64,000 bases of DNA, taken from contig NC_068556.1 in the NCBI RefSeq assembly GCF_022201045.2, positions 23,541,501 through 23,605,500 on the forward strand, given 5' to 3'. Both the position numbers and the translations under genes were made by a program. Positions 48,713 through 59,438 of this stretch are shown here, piece by piece. The notes beneath the pieces are model-generated. The model did no database searches, had not been told where the DNA came from, and saw only the letters and a program-made list of their open reading frames with translations. This stretch comes from Citrus sinensis. Lineage: Eukaryota > Streptophyta > Magnoliopsida > Sapindales > Rutaceae. The stretch's first letter is position 1, and each line of letters opens with the position of its first letter.

Positions 48713-49301
48713 ATGGTTTTGGGAACCATTGTTGACGAGCACAAGTCTCCGATCGCGGTTGAGAGGCTATGGAAGGCATTAATCTGTGATGCACATAACT
48801 TCATGCCCAAGGCTCTGCCTCAGGTCATTTCCAGCATTGACTTGCTTGAAGGAGACGGTGGGGTTGGCACCATCAAGAAGTTTAATTTCACTGAAGGTTT
48901 TGTAATACAATAACACTCTTGATTAGCTATTTAATGTGGTTTTTTCTTGACAGTTATATAATCTTGTTGCAGTTGTGAAGGAATTCCGCTATGTTAAGGA
49001 TCGTGTAGAAATAATGGACAATGAGAATCATGTATTCAGGTACTCCATTGTTGAAGGTGGGATTCTTGGATTCAAAGTAAATTCTTATGTGGCCGAAGTC
49101 ACTTTTACATCAAGTAGTGATGGAGATTGCTTTGCCAAGCTAAAAATCGAGTATGAATCATTGGGGGATAGCTTACTTTCTGAAGAAGATGTCAGAAACA
49201 TTAAACAAGGGATCCTGACAATGGTGAAGGCAGCTGAGAGATTCCTATTAGCAAACCCCAATGCTTATGCACAAGGGCTTGAAGAAGTCAGAACCAAATG
49301 A
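48713..49301 (+). CDS. Bet v 1/PR-10/MLP family protein, member 1, complete
   Basis: Exons 48713-48896 and 48973-49301; 513 nt, 170 aa. The fold is a small lipid/ligand-binding START-like cavity. The N-terminal strand and helix (RLWKALICDAHNFMPKALPQ) are followed by the glycine-rich loop GDGGVGTIKKFNF, the intron after the first base of the next codon (family-typical), and a C-terminal helix ending AERFLLANPNAYA. A nine-residue tail (QGLEEVRTK) goes beyond the usual end, so the protein is about 10 residues longer than relatives here. It is the only plus-strand member of the array. Family members bind hormones, flavonoids or other small hydrophobic ligands and are often stress-induced; the ligand is not predictable. 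Confidence 0.9.
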
Positions 49302-49500
49302 GCATAGAAGGCTCTCAACTCATTGAATGTGTTAGATGAGTGACAATAAGTCACGTTTATGCAGGGGACTCAAAACCCTTTTGACTGATTACATTAGCAT
49401 ACTTAAAAGTGGCATAAAAACTTTAGATTCTCTTTGTTCGTCCCACTTAAAAAATGACAATTGCGAAGGCATACAAGATTTTTTAGAGTTTAAACAAAAA

Positions 49501-49930
49501 CTATGTGTAGACTTGAGGCTTTTTGGGGATGTACTTTTGGACAGCCTTGTATATCCTCGTAACCGCATCCTCGCCAGCTCCAATTTCCTCTTCCTTGATC
49601 TCAAAGTTGCCGATTTATACGGTAATTGATTGTCGTCTTACAAATGCAACCTCCACCACCAGCAGCCTCAAAATTTGACCTCATAAGTTGTTTACTCAAG
49701 CTGTCTATTAATGCATCTCCCTCAATCATGGCATACTTGCACATAAGATTCTTTTCATCAACTTCATCAATCTGGTGCTTGTGCTTCGCATACTTATATT
49801 CACTACCTCCACGTTAAAAACACAGAACAAATGCCTTAAGGCTTAAGTTACTCCGCGGAAAATAGTCTCTCATTCGGTAAAGTTGACTTGTTCAACCCTC
49901 CCAGCTCCACCGGCACATTGAATTATATCT
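49501..49930 (-). pseudogene. Bet v 1/MLP pseudogene: broken exon 2 and remnant exon 1
   Basis: Exon 2 remnant (49501-49815, minus) reads EYKYAKHK, then MCKYAMIEGDALIDSL, then, in shifted frames, GGGCICKTT and EIKEEEIGAGEDAVTRIYK, ending KKPQVYT and a stop. At least two frame changes are needed, and an inserted base interrupts a KFEAAGGGG stretch. An exon-1 tail remnant (about 49868-49930) reads AGGAGRVEQVNFTE and runs straight into a stop. The upstream part of that exon is missing or diverged. This remnant lies inside what would be the intron of the intact exon 1 at 50472-50655. Confidence 0.8.
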
Positions 49931-50471
49931 AATACTATTTATGAATTCTTATATCAATGGATTGTCATAAGAACAGGGAAGATAATGATGGGGCTACCAA
50001 ATAAGAACCTTCAAGTAATTACAAGTGAGGCCTCTCCGATAAAAGGTTCTCGGTAAGCATGATCTTTATGGGACTACAGGTGCAATGCAACAACATAACG
50101 AAAGGCATTACATTCAATAATTACACATACATCCGACATGACGTCCGACAAACTTAAATACTATACGTCGACTCATACTTAAAGGACACATCCTTTGTTT
50201 ATTCATATAAAAAGGACATGCCATTCGTGTTATAAACATATCGACAACATGGCTTGTTTATAAAATCTTGGCGTTAGTACGACTGTCTTAAGATTGCATC
50301 TATAGATAAGATTGTGGCGGTAATGTACTTATTAGCGAACAAAATTGGTTGGATAAGAAAGGAGTATTCTTCCTAGATCTGCGGTAATTAATTCAATTTA
50401 TGTTATTGAAAGGGTTATTAAGAGGAACATTAACAGCGATTAACAGTCTCGCATTCAATATTAATTTTAAC

Positions 50472-50655
50472 CTTCAGCAAAGTTGATTTGTTCAACGCTT
50501 CCAGCACCACCGGCATCTAGAACTCGGTCAAGACTTTTTATGAACTGGGGTAAGGGATTTGGAAGAAAATTGTTGGCGTCTAGGGTCAAGGCCTTGAACA
50601 TGGGTGGAGGTGCAATAGCAGACTTTAATTCCTGTGCAGAACTTGCAACACCCAT
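50472..50655 (-). pseudogene. Intact but orphan Bet v 1/MLP exon 1
   Basis: Exactly 184 nt like exon 1 of the working genes, starting MGVASSAQELKSAIAPPPMF and ending GGAGSVEQINFAEG with a normal GT donor. The only downstream exon 2 on this strand is the broken one at 49501-49815, so no normal protein is expected. Its upstream flank (50690-50765) matches 50020-50095 (shared GTGAGGC, CATGATCTTTATG, ACTACAGGTGCAATGCAA), which shows a local tandem duplication of about 0.67 kb. Confidence 0.75.
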
Positions 50656-51190
50656 GATTGCTTATATCAAACAACAACTTTAAGTGTTTACAGGTGAGGC
50701 TTTTCCCATAAAAATTTCTCGTAAAACATGATCTTTATGACTACAGGTGCAATGCAAATATAGATCAGAGCATGATTTGTTTGAATTACTGTTTCTGGCT
50801 GCTGGATTTTTCTTGTTCAATCTTGAAAGTTTCTATTCAAGAAAAAGTGAAAACGAATTATGCCAATTTTGAGAAAGGTGCAGTAAAATAGAAGATTTAT
50901 TTTCGGTTTGACATGGGGGGAAAAAAGGTGTTCTTAATTAAAATAAAGCTGCCAAGTGCCCCCAAAATGGTGAATGGTATTGATCTTTCTGCAACTAAAC
51001 GGAACACATAATAAAAGCAAACAAGAGACAAGATCTAGAGATGTATAGCAACATTGCTAGGATGGTGATATGATTATTCATATTCACAGGAGTCAATGGT
51101 TACAAAACCAGCTCAACTAACAAAGTACTGCAAATACATAAATTACCTTAAATTAAGGGAAGAAATAGCATAAGAGTTAAAAACATTAGT

Positions 51191-51774
51191 TTAAGCATAG
51201 AGTTGAGGGTATGCTTTAAGGTGAGCTTCCACGACTTCATACATCCCAAGAGGCTTGTGCTTGACCAACTCAATATCAATTCCCTTGATTTCAACACCTT
51301 CTTTGGCCTTGAAATCACATGTGATCTTGCACACACATCCTCCTTGACCATAGCCTTCAAACTTTATCTCATGAGTAAGAAACTCAAGCATGCTATCAAT
51401 GAAGCCGTCGCCTTCGATAAATCTATATTTGCACACGAATTTCTCCTTGTCAAGCGCATCGACCCTATGCTTTGTGTATCTAATTTCACCACCTGGATAA
51501 CAAACAAAGCACTACATAACAACGACAAAAGATACATAGCACCATGTTATTATATATTCCATATATGATATGCTAAGTACTAACCTTCAATGTAATTGAT
51601 TTGTTTGATGGTGCCAACATCTCCATCGCCTTCAAAATATTCAATACTCTTGATCGATGAAAACAAAAGCCTGGGGCAAATATTGTGGGAGTCTAGGATT
51701 AAGGCTTTGAACATTCTCGACGGGGAGACTTGTGTCACAAATGATTGAGTGACCCTTTTGGTATTTTCATCCAT
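51191..51774 (-). CDS. Bet v 1/PR-10/MLP family protein, member 3, complete
   Basis: Exons 51585-51774 and 51191-51492; 492 nt, 163 aa, GT-AG intron at the family position. Features: VSPSRMFKALILDSHN, glycine loop GDGDVGTIKQINY, YTKHRVDALDKE, CVCKITCDFKAKEG, and a C-terminal helix ending EAHLKAYPQLYA. An in-frame ATG four codons upstream (51784-51786) could add MIIT; the start at 51774 was chosen because it gives the length nearest to relatives. The C-terminal region is Cys-richer (CVCK) than in the other members. It probably binds small hydrophobic ligands; substrate unknown. Confidence 0.88.
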
Positions 51775-51786
51775 TGTGATGATCAT

Positions 51787-52315
51787 GATCGAGTTTTTGA
51801 AGCTTGGTATCAAAAGGGTTGCCTTTGACGAAGATATATTTTATGAGAAGTGAAGATTGAGATCATATATTTAAGTGTATTCTTGTTGTCGTGGAGGTGG
51901 GTTTATTAGCATTGAAGTTTTATTAGTCATTAGTCCAAAGTCAAAGTCTGTGAGTTTGGAACGTGACCTGTTCAACACGTGATGGGTGAGTTCTTTATGA
52001 ATGGATCTCTTAAGTGAATAGAAATGCCGTAAAAATTGGAAAATGGATTTGTTTTAATCACATGGATTTTTTATTTTTTTTTGGGTGCTTGGAATGTAAC
52101 TTGTTGATAAGCTTGTTTGGATAATTTATAAATATTTGTGCGAAACTTTTTTCTTTAGAAGCTTCGGCAAGAAATTTTTGCTGTTCTCTGGAAGAGGAAG
52201 AAACAATTTGGTACGTGTTAGTGTGTTACCTGGTAGTTGTTGGTTGGCTGCAGGTCAACGACCTTGAAACTTTCAATAAATAGTGAAAAAAGGTTCACAT
52301 GGCGTAACGAGCAAG
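51787..52315. other. Upstream region of MLP member 3
   Basis: A T/A-rich block near 51866 (TATATTTAAG on the plus strand) could be a TATA-like box for the minus-strand gene. No gene is seen up to the transposon insertion. Confidence 0.4.
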
Positions 52316-53352
52316 TCTCTTGACACCCCCTCAAAATCCTTCTTAAAATGTTTTATTAATTGAAATTTTTTAAATAACTTAATACAAATTATTAAAAATT
52401 TAGACAAATTATTCTTTTAATAAATATTTTATACACATCCCGTTTCATAACTTATATTTTTATTTTAAATTTTAATTAAAAAATATTTCTTTGAGCAAAT
52501 TATAAATGTTTAAAGTTATGAAAATAGAAATTATATAATAATAATAATAATAAAATAAAAAATTTAATATTTTAAGATTTATACATACCTAGGAAGAAAT
52601 ATTTTTTGAGTAAAAATTTATAGGAAGGTAGTTAATTTTAAGGATAAAATCTCATTTAGTCATTGTATTTTGAGATTAATACTCGTTTAGTTCTTGTATT
52701 TTTAAAAGTACCTTAAAACATCCCTATCGTTAGACTATTGACACCCCATACTGATGCTTGTTGTTCTTTTTTGCTTACTTTTATAATATTATCATCTTAC
52801 AATGATGTTTCTTTTTCTTTTGGACATTAATAAAATAATTAAATTACCAATTTATAAAAAATAAAATAAAAACAAAAAGAATATATATTAATTTTTATAA
52901 AAGCTCACGTGTGTCCAAAAAAAATTAAATTATCAAGCTTTTTGGACATTAATAAAAAATTAATATATTAACTCTTTAGCAGAATGTTCCACAATATATA
53001 TATATATATTCTTTTTGTTTCTATTTTATTTTTGGGATTTAAATTGGTAATTTAATTTTTTCTTTTTATTAATGTTCAAAATAATAAACATTATTATAAA
53101 AGAGTAATATTGTAAAAGCAGACTAAAATGACAAAAAAATAACGACAAGGGTATCAATAATTTAACTGCAGGGATGTTTTAAGGTGTGTTTAACAATATA
53201 GAGACTAAACAGATGTTAACCTCAAAATATAAAGATTAAATGAATTCTTACACTTAATTTAATATACGAATTTCTATTTTATTAATTAAATTAAGAGTAT
53301 TTTGGAAAATAAAATTTAAAATGGGTGTTATAAGGATTTTAGAAGGCTCTTG
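52316..53352. mobile_element. Outer TIR element hosting a nested insertion
   Basis: The left border (CTCTTGACACCCCCTC, then AAAATCCTTCTTAAAAT) pairs with the complement of the right border (CCAAGAGCCTTCTAAAATCC). The internal left arm shares sequence with about 37600-37840 in complement, so this is a small repeat family with at least two members in the window. The inner element at 52641-53252 interrupts it. Boundaries are approximate and no clean target duplication was found. Confidence 0.45.
52641..53252. mobile_element. MULE-MITE-like element with very long inverted repeats (nested)
   Basis: Left arm: ATCTCATTTAGTCATTGTA, TTGAGATTAA, CGTTTAGTTCTTGTATT, CCTTAAAACATCCCT. The complement of the right arm gives ATTCATTTAATCTTTATA, TTGAGGTTAA, TGTTTAGTCTCTATATT, CCTTAAAACATCCCT. 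Repeats extend for 200 bp or more each side, so the single strand could fold into a long hairpin. Flanks TTAATTTTA and TTAATTTAA are a near-match for a 9-bp duplication. There is no coding capacity. Confidence 0.75.
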
Positions 53353-53935
53353 GAAAAGGAGCCACACCACAGTTGCTGGGTATACCAAGCCCAAGAATTG
53401 CCCGCTTTCTAGGTCCATTTTTTTTATGGTAAACGTGGTCCAATTAAACAAAATACAAAGAACATACTGGGTCTTTATATAATTTCACATACTCTTCAAT
53501 GGTAAATGACACAGAGGGCAGCAAACAATTTAATATCTTATGGCTGTAGCCTGTACTGTAGGCACTGAAAAATCCAAAGGCTAATGCAGTACCAACATGA
53601 ATGCAATGATTACTGGATCCTATGTGAGCAAAATACAAGACTGTAACACATATTCAAGATCTTTTAAATTCTCAGCATAGTTCATAAGATCACACCAACA
53701 TGCTATGTCAACATGAAGCGACACAGTACAATTGCAAAGATAATAATTATTAATTATGATGCTCAACCTCACAAGCCAAAAGAAACCATAAGCACTGCAT
53801 GAACTAACCCACAACCATATATATATATAGCCATGCCAAACCAAAAGCAAAAGCAACCCAACACGCTTGCAAGAGCTACTAGCGAAGAGCATTCTTATAA
53901 ACATACTTATTTTTAATTAGGGAAGAAAATTCCAA

Positions 53936-54939
53936 CTAAGCGTATTCCTCAGGGTTTTGCATAAGATAATTCTCCACAACTTTGTACATAGCCAAGGACT
54001 TTTCCTTGCCTTCCTTGATTTCTTCTTCAGTGAGCACGAAATTGCCTTTCGTGTAGTATGTGCTTGTCATGGTATTTTTGCTTCCACCATCAGCTGTAGG
54101 CTCAAACTTGACATCATAAGAAATCTTTTCAAGCTTGTCCATCAAAACATCACCTTCAATCAAACTGTATTTGTATGAAAAATTCTCCAAATCTAGGGCA
54201 TCAACTCTGTTCTTGCTGCACTTTACTTGGTTACCTGCATGAATAATACAATATGTTAGTCTATTTTCAAAGATTTCATCAGTAATGTAATAACATTTAA
54301 AAGAGAGAGAGAGAGAGTAATGTGACCTTTAGTCCATAAATGAATATATACATAAAAAATTATTAGGTGTTGATATTCACATTTTATTAAAAATTTAAAC
54401 CATCAGCTCTTGACATCAAGAGTCACTAAAAACTAAAAAGTAATAAATTTCAAATTATAAAATTTGCAACTATTTGTAAATTATCTTTTCGAATAAAAAA
54501 TTTAGTAACTTTTGACGTCGAAAAGTTGTCGGTTCATATATGATTAAAATACGGATATTTAAAAGGAAATATGAACTATAAAATATAAAAATTATGAGGT
54601 GCATATGTCTGCATATTTTAAAATGTGGATTTATAACTAGACGCAACCATTTAGTTCTAATTAAACATTGTATTTTAGTTAGACAATAATGTTTAGCTTT
54701 AACGCATCCGTAAGTATTATCATATATGAAATTTATGTTGGACAATATATATTGCCTTCGACAACGTTGATCTGCCTGATGCTTCCAGCACCTCCATCAC
54801 CTTCAAAGATTTCAATGCTTTTCACAGCTTGTGGCATGAGCTTTGGAATAAGGTTGTGAGAGTCGACAATCAAGGCCTTGAATAGCCTAGCAGGCGAGAT
54901 TGGAGAAGTGTATTCATCAGTGACAGTAAAGACACCCAT
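53936..54939 (-). CDS. Bet v 1/PR-10/MLP family protein, member 4, complete, GC donor
   Basis: Exons 54756-54939 and 53936-54234; 483 nt, 160 aa, the classic PR-10 length. Features: [38 protein letters not shown]-loop [30 protein letters not shown], a Gly/Ser loop DGGSKNTM, and a final helix [19 protein letters not shown]. It resembles major fruit and pollen PR-10 allergens (Pru ar 1/Mal d 1 type) more than the other copies do. The only oddity is the 5' splice site at 54755-54754, which reads GC (GAAG then GCAATA) where every relative here has GT; the acceptor is a normal CAG. A TATA box lies about 75 bp upstream. Confidence 0.85.
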
Positions 54940-55010
54940 GATATCTGAAAAATGGGAATTGCTTTTACTAGCAATGAGAAGAATCTTAATTAATATGGTC
55001 AGAGGGTTTG

Positions 55011-55019
55011 GTATTTATA
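55011..55019 (-). promoter_or_regulatory. TATA box of MLP member 4
   Basis: TATAAATAC on the minus strand, 72-80 bp upstream of the ATG at 54939. The same block (GTATTTATAGA on the plus strand) recurs upstream of member 7, which suggests inherited promoter sequence in the array. Confidence 0.6.
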
Positions 55020-55996
55020 GAGCTTTAAGTGTAGGAGTTGTTTTTGTTCTTAATTTTTTTTTAATTGGCGCGCATGTATATATTATGTACACATTATGAT
55101 AAGATGAAAATTTAATTTTGTCTTTGCATTCCTGCTTTGCATCAAGACATTATGTGGGCTGATTTTCCAAAGACTAGAGAACCTTCCTGAAGATTAAATT
55201 AACACAAATGCAAAGAAACAAAACTAAGGATTTCAATGGCTTTAAAAAAACCTTTTAGATCTCGAAAGGGCCCTTGGTCTCTGTTATCATGCTGAGACAA
55301 GGCAAATACAAACAAAGTTCAAAATGTTTCCAAAAAGCTTAAAACACACATTAATTAACAGAACTGGCTGAACTGAAACATGAAATTAATGACCAAGAAA
55401 ATGATTTACCCAGTAGTTAAAAATGTCCTTGAACATATATATTGCCAGCGGACAGCGATAGTAATACTTTAGGAAATTACAGTAAAAAGATTTACATATG
55501 GTGGTATGGGCAGCTTTCTATTCAAATTTTACGAGGAAGCGAATTGGACATTTTTGTTCTTTCCTAGAGCATATGCGGATCATAATTTGAATTAAGGCAT
55601 CTTTGTATTATATATTCAACAATATTTTGGCTACATCAATGCTTCGACAATTTTATTATCAATCAATCACTTCACTCATCAATAGATTATATCCAAAAAG
55701 AAAACTCTGCCGTTTGGTTTAATGGTATGTAGCAAATCAATCGATTAATTTATATATCTGTAAATGGACCCTTGCCTGTGATAATAATAGTTTAATATAA
55801 CTAAGTAATTAATGATATATCGTCATACGGCTGTTTGATTGGTCTATGGAAATGAACTTTCAACACACACGAGTACATTCAAGCTTCGAACAAATTGACA
55901 TTTCAACCAAAGCCGAGCAAAGTCAACAAATTAGTAACTCACAACAGACAAACCTAAATCAATTAGCAACATATTTTGAAGTAATTGGTTAATTAT

Positions 55997-56560
55997 TTAG
56001 GAATAGAGATGAGGTTTAGCCAAGAGATGTGCTTCCACAACCTTCTACAATTCTATTGCTTTGTCTTCGTTGTCCGTGATGAACTCTTTATTGACCTCTT
56101 GACGATCATCCTTTATATGGCACTCCGCAACAACCTTGTAAATGCATCCTCCATTGCCAGAAGGCTCCAATCGTATACTGTTTTCTCAAACATTTCCTAA
56201 ATCCTATCTCCTTCATACAATGTGTACTTGCACCTAAAATTATCCTTACCCAGTTCTTCAATTCTTTGCTTCGACTGCTCGAAATCAACAGCTGTGTCAA
56301 TCACATTCAATCTTCATTAGACAAGATATATATGTTCAGTTTATAGAAACAATTCATTGAGACATGTTTTATTACTTACCATCTCCGGAGTCATATAATT
56401 TAACGGTACTCACACCTCCATCTCCTTCAAGGAGCTCGACGCTCTTAAATGCTCCAGCTTTGGAAGAAGGTTGTGAGAGTCAAGGATATAAGCCTTGAAC
56501 ATTCTTGATGAAGCAACAGCAGTTGGGACCTCTTTCTCAAAACGAATGATAACCGTGTTA
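55997..56560 (-). pseudogene. Bet v 1/MLP pseudogene (start lost, frameshifts, stops)
   Basis: Exon 1 remnant near 56390-56560 reads RFEKEVPTAVASSRMFKAYI and SHNLLPKL, then shifts frame before FKSVELLEGDGGVST. The expected ATG-GGT is replaced by ACGGTT, so the start codon is gone. Exon 2 (55997-56296) reads RIEELGKDNFRCKYTLYEGD, then a stop, a frameshift inside VYDI, later GGCIYKVVAECHIK, a second stop before KVVEAHLLAKPHLYS, and the normal terminus. It is closest to the pseudogene at 58495-59438. Confidence 0.85.
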
Positions 56561-56753
56561 ATTAGCCTTAAGAGGGTGAGAAAAATGTAAAGAAAATGAA
56601 GATGATAAATGAATTCCCTAGGAGGAAGGGTAATAATAAATAATTGGAAGTGAAAGGACATACTAAACTTTTAAATTTAATATTTAAGGCATCCGATAAA
56701 GATTTGGCCACTAGTCAAACACTCAAATATCACTAAAAAAACATTGGGATTAA

Positions 56754-57384
56754 GGGCAGTTTTGGTAGTACTGTAATTTTTAAAATAATTACCATTAGCT
56801 CTCTATAGAAATAATCGGCTGTGAAGAAAATCAATTAAATGTTTGATAAAATTTATTTTTAAATGTGTTGTGAGTTTTAAAAACAGTCATATGTATTTGG
56901 TAAATTTTACTGTTAAACTGCTGTAAGAATATAAATAATTAAATTAGACATAATGTTGAATAAAACTTATTTAAACATTTATAAACATGCATATAAAATA
57001 TTTTTATTGTGTACATATAATAATTGATAACTAAAATAAATATTTTATACTATTAATTTTATTTTTTTATTTTGTTATCTCAATATAATTGACAATAGTA
57101 ATAATCACTTTAAAGTTAATGATTTTGTTTTCTAATTAATAAAGATAATTTTGAATTTTATAATATATATGAGGATTTATATATATATGGAACTATATTA
57201 AATATAAAAAGTAATTCTCAAAATCGGATTATGAAAAGCTACTCATTTGCTTTTTAAAATTTATTGTAAAATAGGGTAATTTTTTTTATCAAAAGTGATT
57301 TCTAAAAAAATTATCGAACACTAAATTAACGTTTATCTTTTCAAAATCACTTTTGAATTTTCTAAAAGCAATTCCAAATAGGCC
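56754..57384. mobile_element. TIR element (PIF/Harbinger- or hAT-like MITE), approximate ends
   Basis: The left end GGGCAGTTTTGGTAGTACTG and the complement of the right end GGCCTATTTGGAATTGCTT pair imperfectly. A subterminal AAAAGTGATTTCTA / TCAAAATCACTTTT pair adds a hairpin. TTAA flanks both sides. The interior is over 80% AT without a frame. Family assignment is uncertain. Confidence 0.5.
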
Positions 57385-58494
57385 TTAAGATATGCTCTTG
57401 ATCTAAATTTCTCCTGAGCAGTAATTCACCTGTTGAATGGTGGTTAATTAAAGAAAATGTTAAATTATATCTATACACTATTACTACATGAAACATAATA
57501 TAAGATCTTTAAAAATTCAGGAGAGCTCAGATTATAAGAGGATTCTAATCCTAAATATTGATGATTGTAATTTAGTTAAGACATAAGTATTAAATTCTAT
57601 TGGTAAAAATGAACCATTATTTTTGGATTTGTAATCGAATTTGCGGGTGTCACAATTCCTTACAAATTTTTATTGTAAAATGATGACGAATTGACTAATT
57701 TTGAGAACAATCTAGAAAAGATATACTCTTATTCATACATAAGCACTAAGCTCAATTTAAATGGAGATTAAAAAATAAAAGAAAATATTACAAAATGATT
57801 TTAAAATTTTGATTAATTGACAATCAGTATTTGAAATTGATTGGCAAATATACTGAAATCTGCCTCTATTTTTGTATTTATTTTTCACATTGCATTATTT
57901 CCTTTAACGTTCAACATCAATTAAAAAAAAATGGTTAGTTGGTTGATTACTTGTGAAAGCATTGATCAAAGATTTAATTTCAAAAGGATGATTTTGTGAA
58001 GTGAGATGTGATAAGAAAATATTCCACATCTGCTGCGAATAGTAATCAAGTAAATAATACATTTAAGTTTAAGGCAATCTAGAGTTAAATAATTGAGTAT
58101 GAATAAAACCTATGAAACTTCTATAAGATGGATTAATTAAAAAAATAAAAAAAGAAAAAGAAAAAGTTTTGTGATGCCATTGGACGGATGAGCTACCGAC
58201 AAATAATTGGGACCGGCACTTGAGTCAACGATGGATATCAATATCATCAGTTAATTGGTTGGCTACAAATTTGATTTTGTTTTGTTATGTCAATATATGC
58301 ATACGCAAGATATTGAGCGTTAAAAATTAAATTTACCATTGCCTTCCTTGAGTTGTTAATTCAAAGTTGGCGGGCTTGGTCACAAGGAATAAATTATAAC
58401 TTCCCATTGAAAATTAAACAATAAAATTGAAAGCTCACAATGACAAAACCCCTTATTCAATAATTATTATAGCAAGATGCATGATTAATTTAAA
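57385..58494. other. AT-rich spacer between MLP pseudogenes
   Basis: No exon, repeat family or motif that I can support; an A/G-rich run lies near 58141-58166. Confidence 0.5.
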
Positions 58495-59438
58495 TCAGGC
58501 ATAGAGATGAGGGTTAGCCAGGAGGTGTGATTCCACAGCCCTGTACAATGAAGTTCCCTTTTCTTGTGAGTCCTTGACGAACTCTTGTTTGCTCTCTTCA
58601 CCTGCCTTTAAATAGCACTCAGCAGCAACCTTGTAAATGCATCCACTGTCGCCGGATGCCACGAACTTAATATCGTACACAACCTTCTCAAAGATTCCCC
58701 AACCCCCATCTCGTTCATAGATTGTGTATTTGATCGAAAAATTATCCTTGTCAAGTGCATCGATTTTTTGGCTTCATGTGCTTCCCATCGCTAGCTGACA
58801 TTCACATTGAATGGATTCTTTATTAGGCAAGAAATTAACGTTAAGTTAATTTACAAGTGCAGCATTTTACATGAGTACCTGTCTTAAAATTTAACAGTAC
58901 CTCTTTGATTTTACTATATTAAATATTTCTTACACTTTAATTATAAAGAAGGTCAATTTATTATTTCACTAATAGATAAATTTGGCTTAAGTCCCAGCAT
59001 TTGTTGGAACTCTATTCTCCTCCCAGTGTCAGGGTAATTATCTCCTTCACTAATGTAGGTGTAGTACATTTTTCCTCCAATACTTGTAAGGATAGAAATT
59101 TAGATTATCCCACAATAGACTTAATCTAAAATTTTCTCATAAATATCTGATTGCAATATACTTATTGGTGTTTGAAAAAGAAAAAAAGATAAAAGCAATA
59201 AACAAATTTAACAGTTTAAAAAGGAAAAGTCTTATAACAAGAGGACTTAACATCACCGAAGTCATATCGTTTCAAGGTGCCGTCGCCTCCATCTCCTTCA
59301 AGAATGTCTATGCTCTTAAACGCGTGTGGAGCCAGCTTTGGGAAGAGATTGTGACAGTCAAGAATGACAGCCTCGAACATTCTTGATGGAGCAACGGCCG
59401 CTGGGACATCTTTCCCAAAGCGAATTGAATAGCACCCA
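58495..59438 (-). pseudogene. Bet v 1/MLP pseudogene with frameshifts in both exons
   Basis: Exon 1 (about 59255-59438): ATG is present, but the frame from the ATG leaves the family frame by one base before KDVPAAVAPSRMFEAVILD, which then continues well through the glycine loop (EGDGGDGTLKRYDF). Exon 2 (58495-58790): GKHMKPK is out of frame with the following KIDALDKDNFSIKY; the rest (VYDIKFVASGDSGCIYK to LANPHLYA) is open. The donor is also shifted (GAT then GTTAAG). These breaks make a functional product unlikely, although much of exon 2 is still clean, so inactivation looks recent. Confidence 0.75.

Noticed and set aside
59165-59386. 73-codon plus-strand frame
   Set aside because: Antisense of exon 1 of the MLP pseudogene at 58495-59438.
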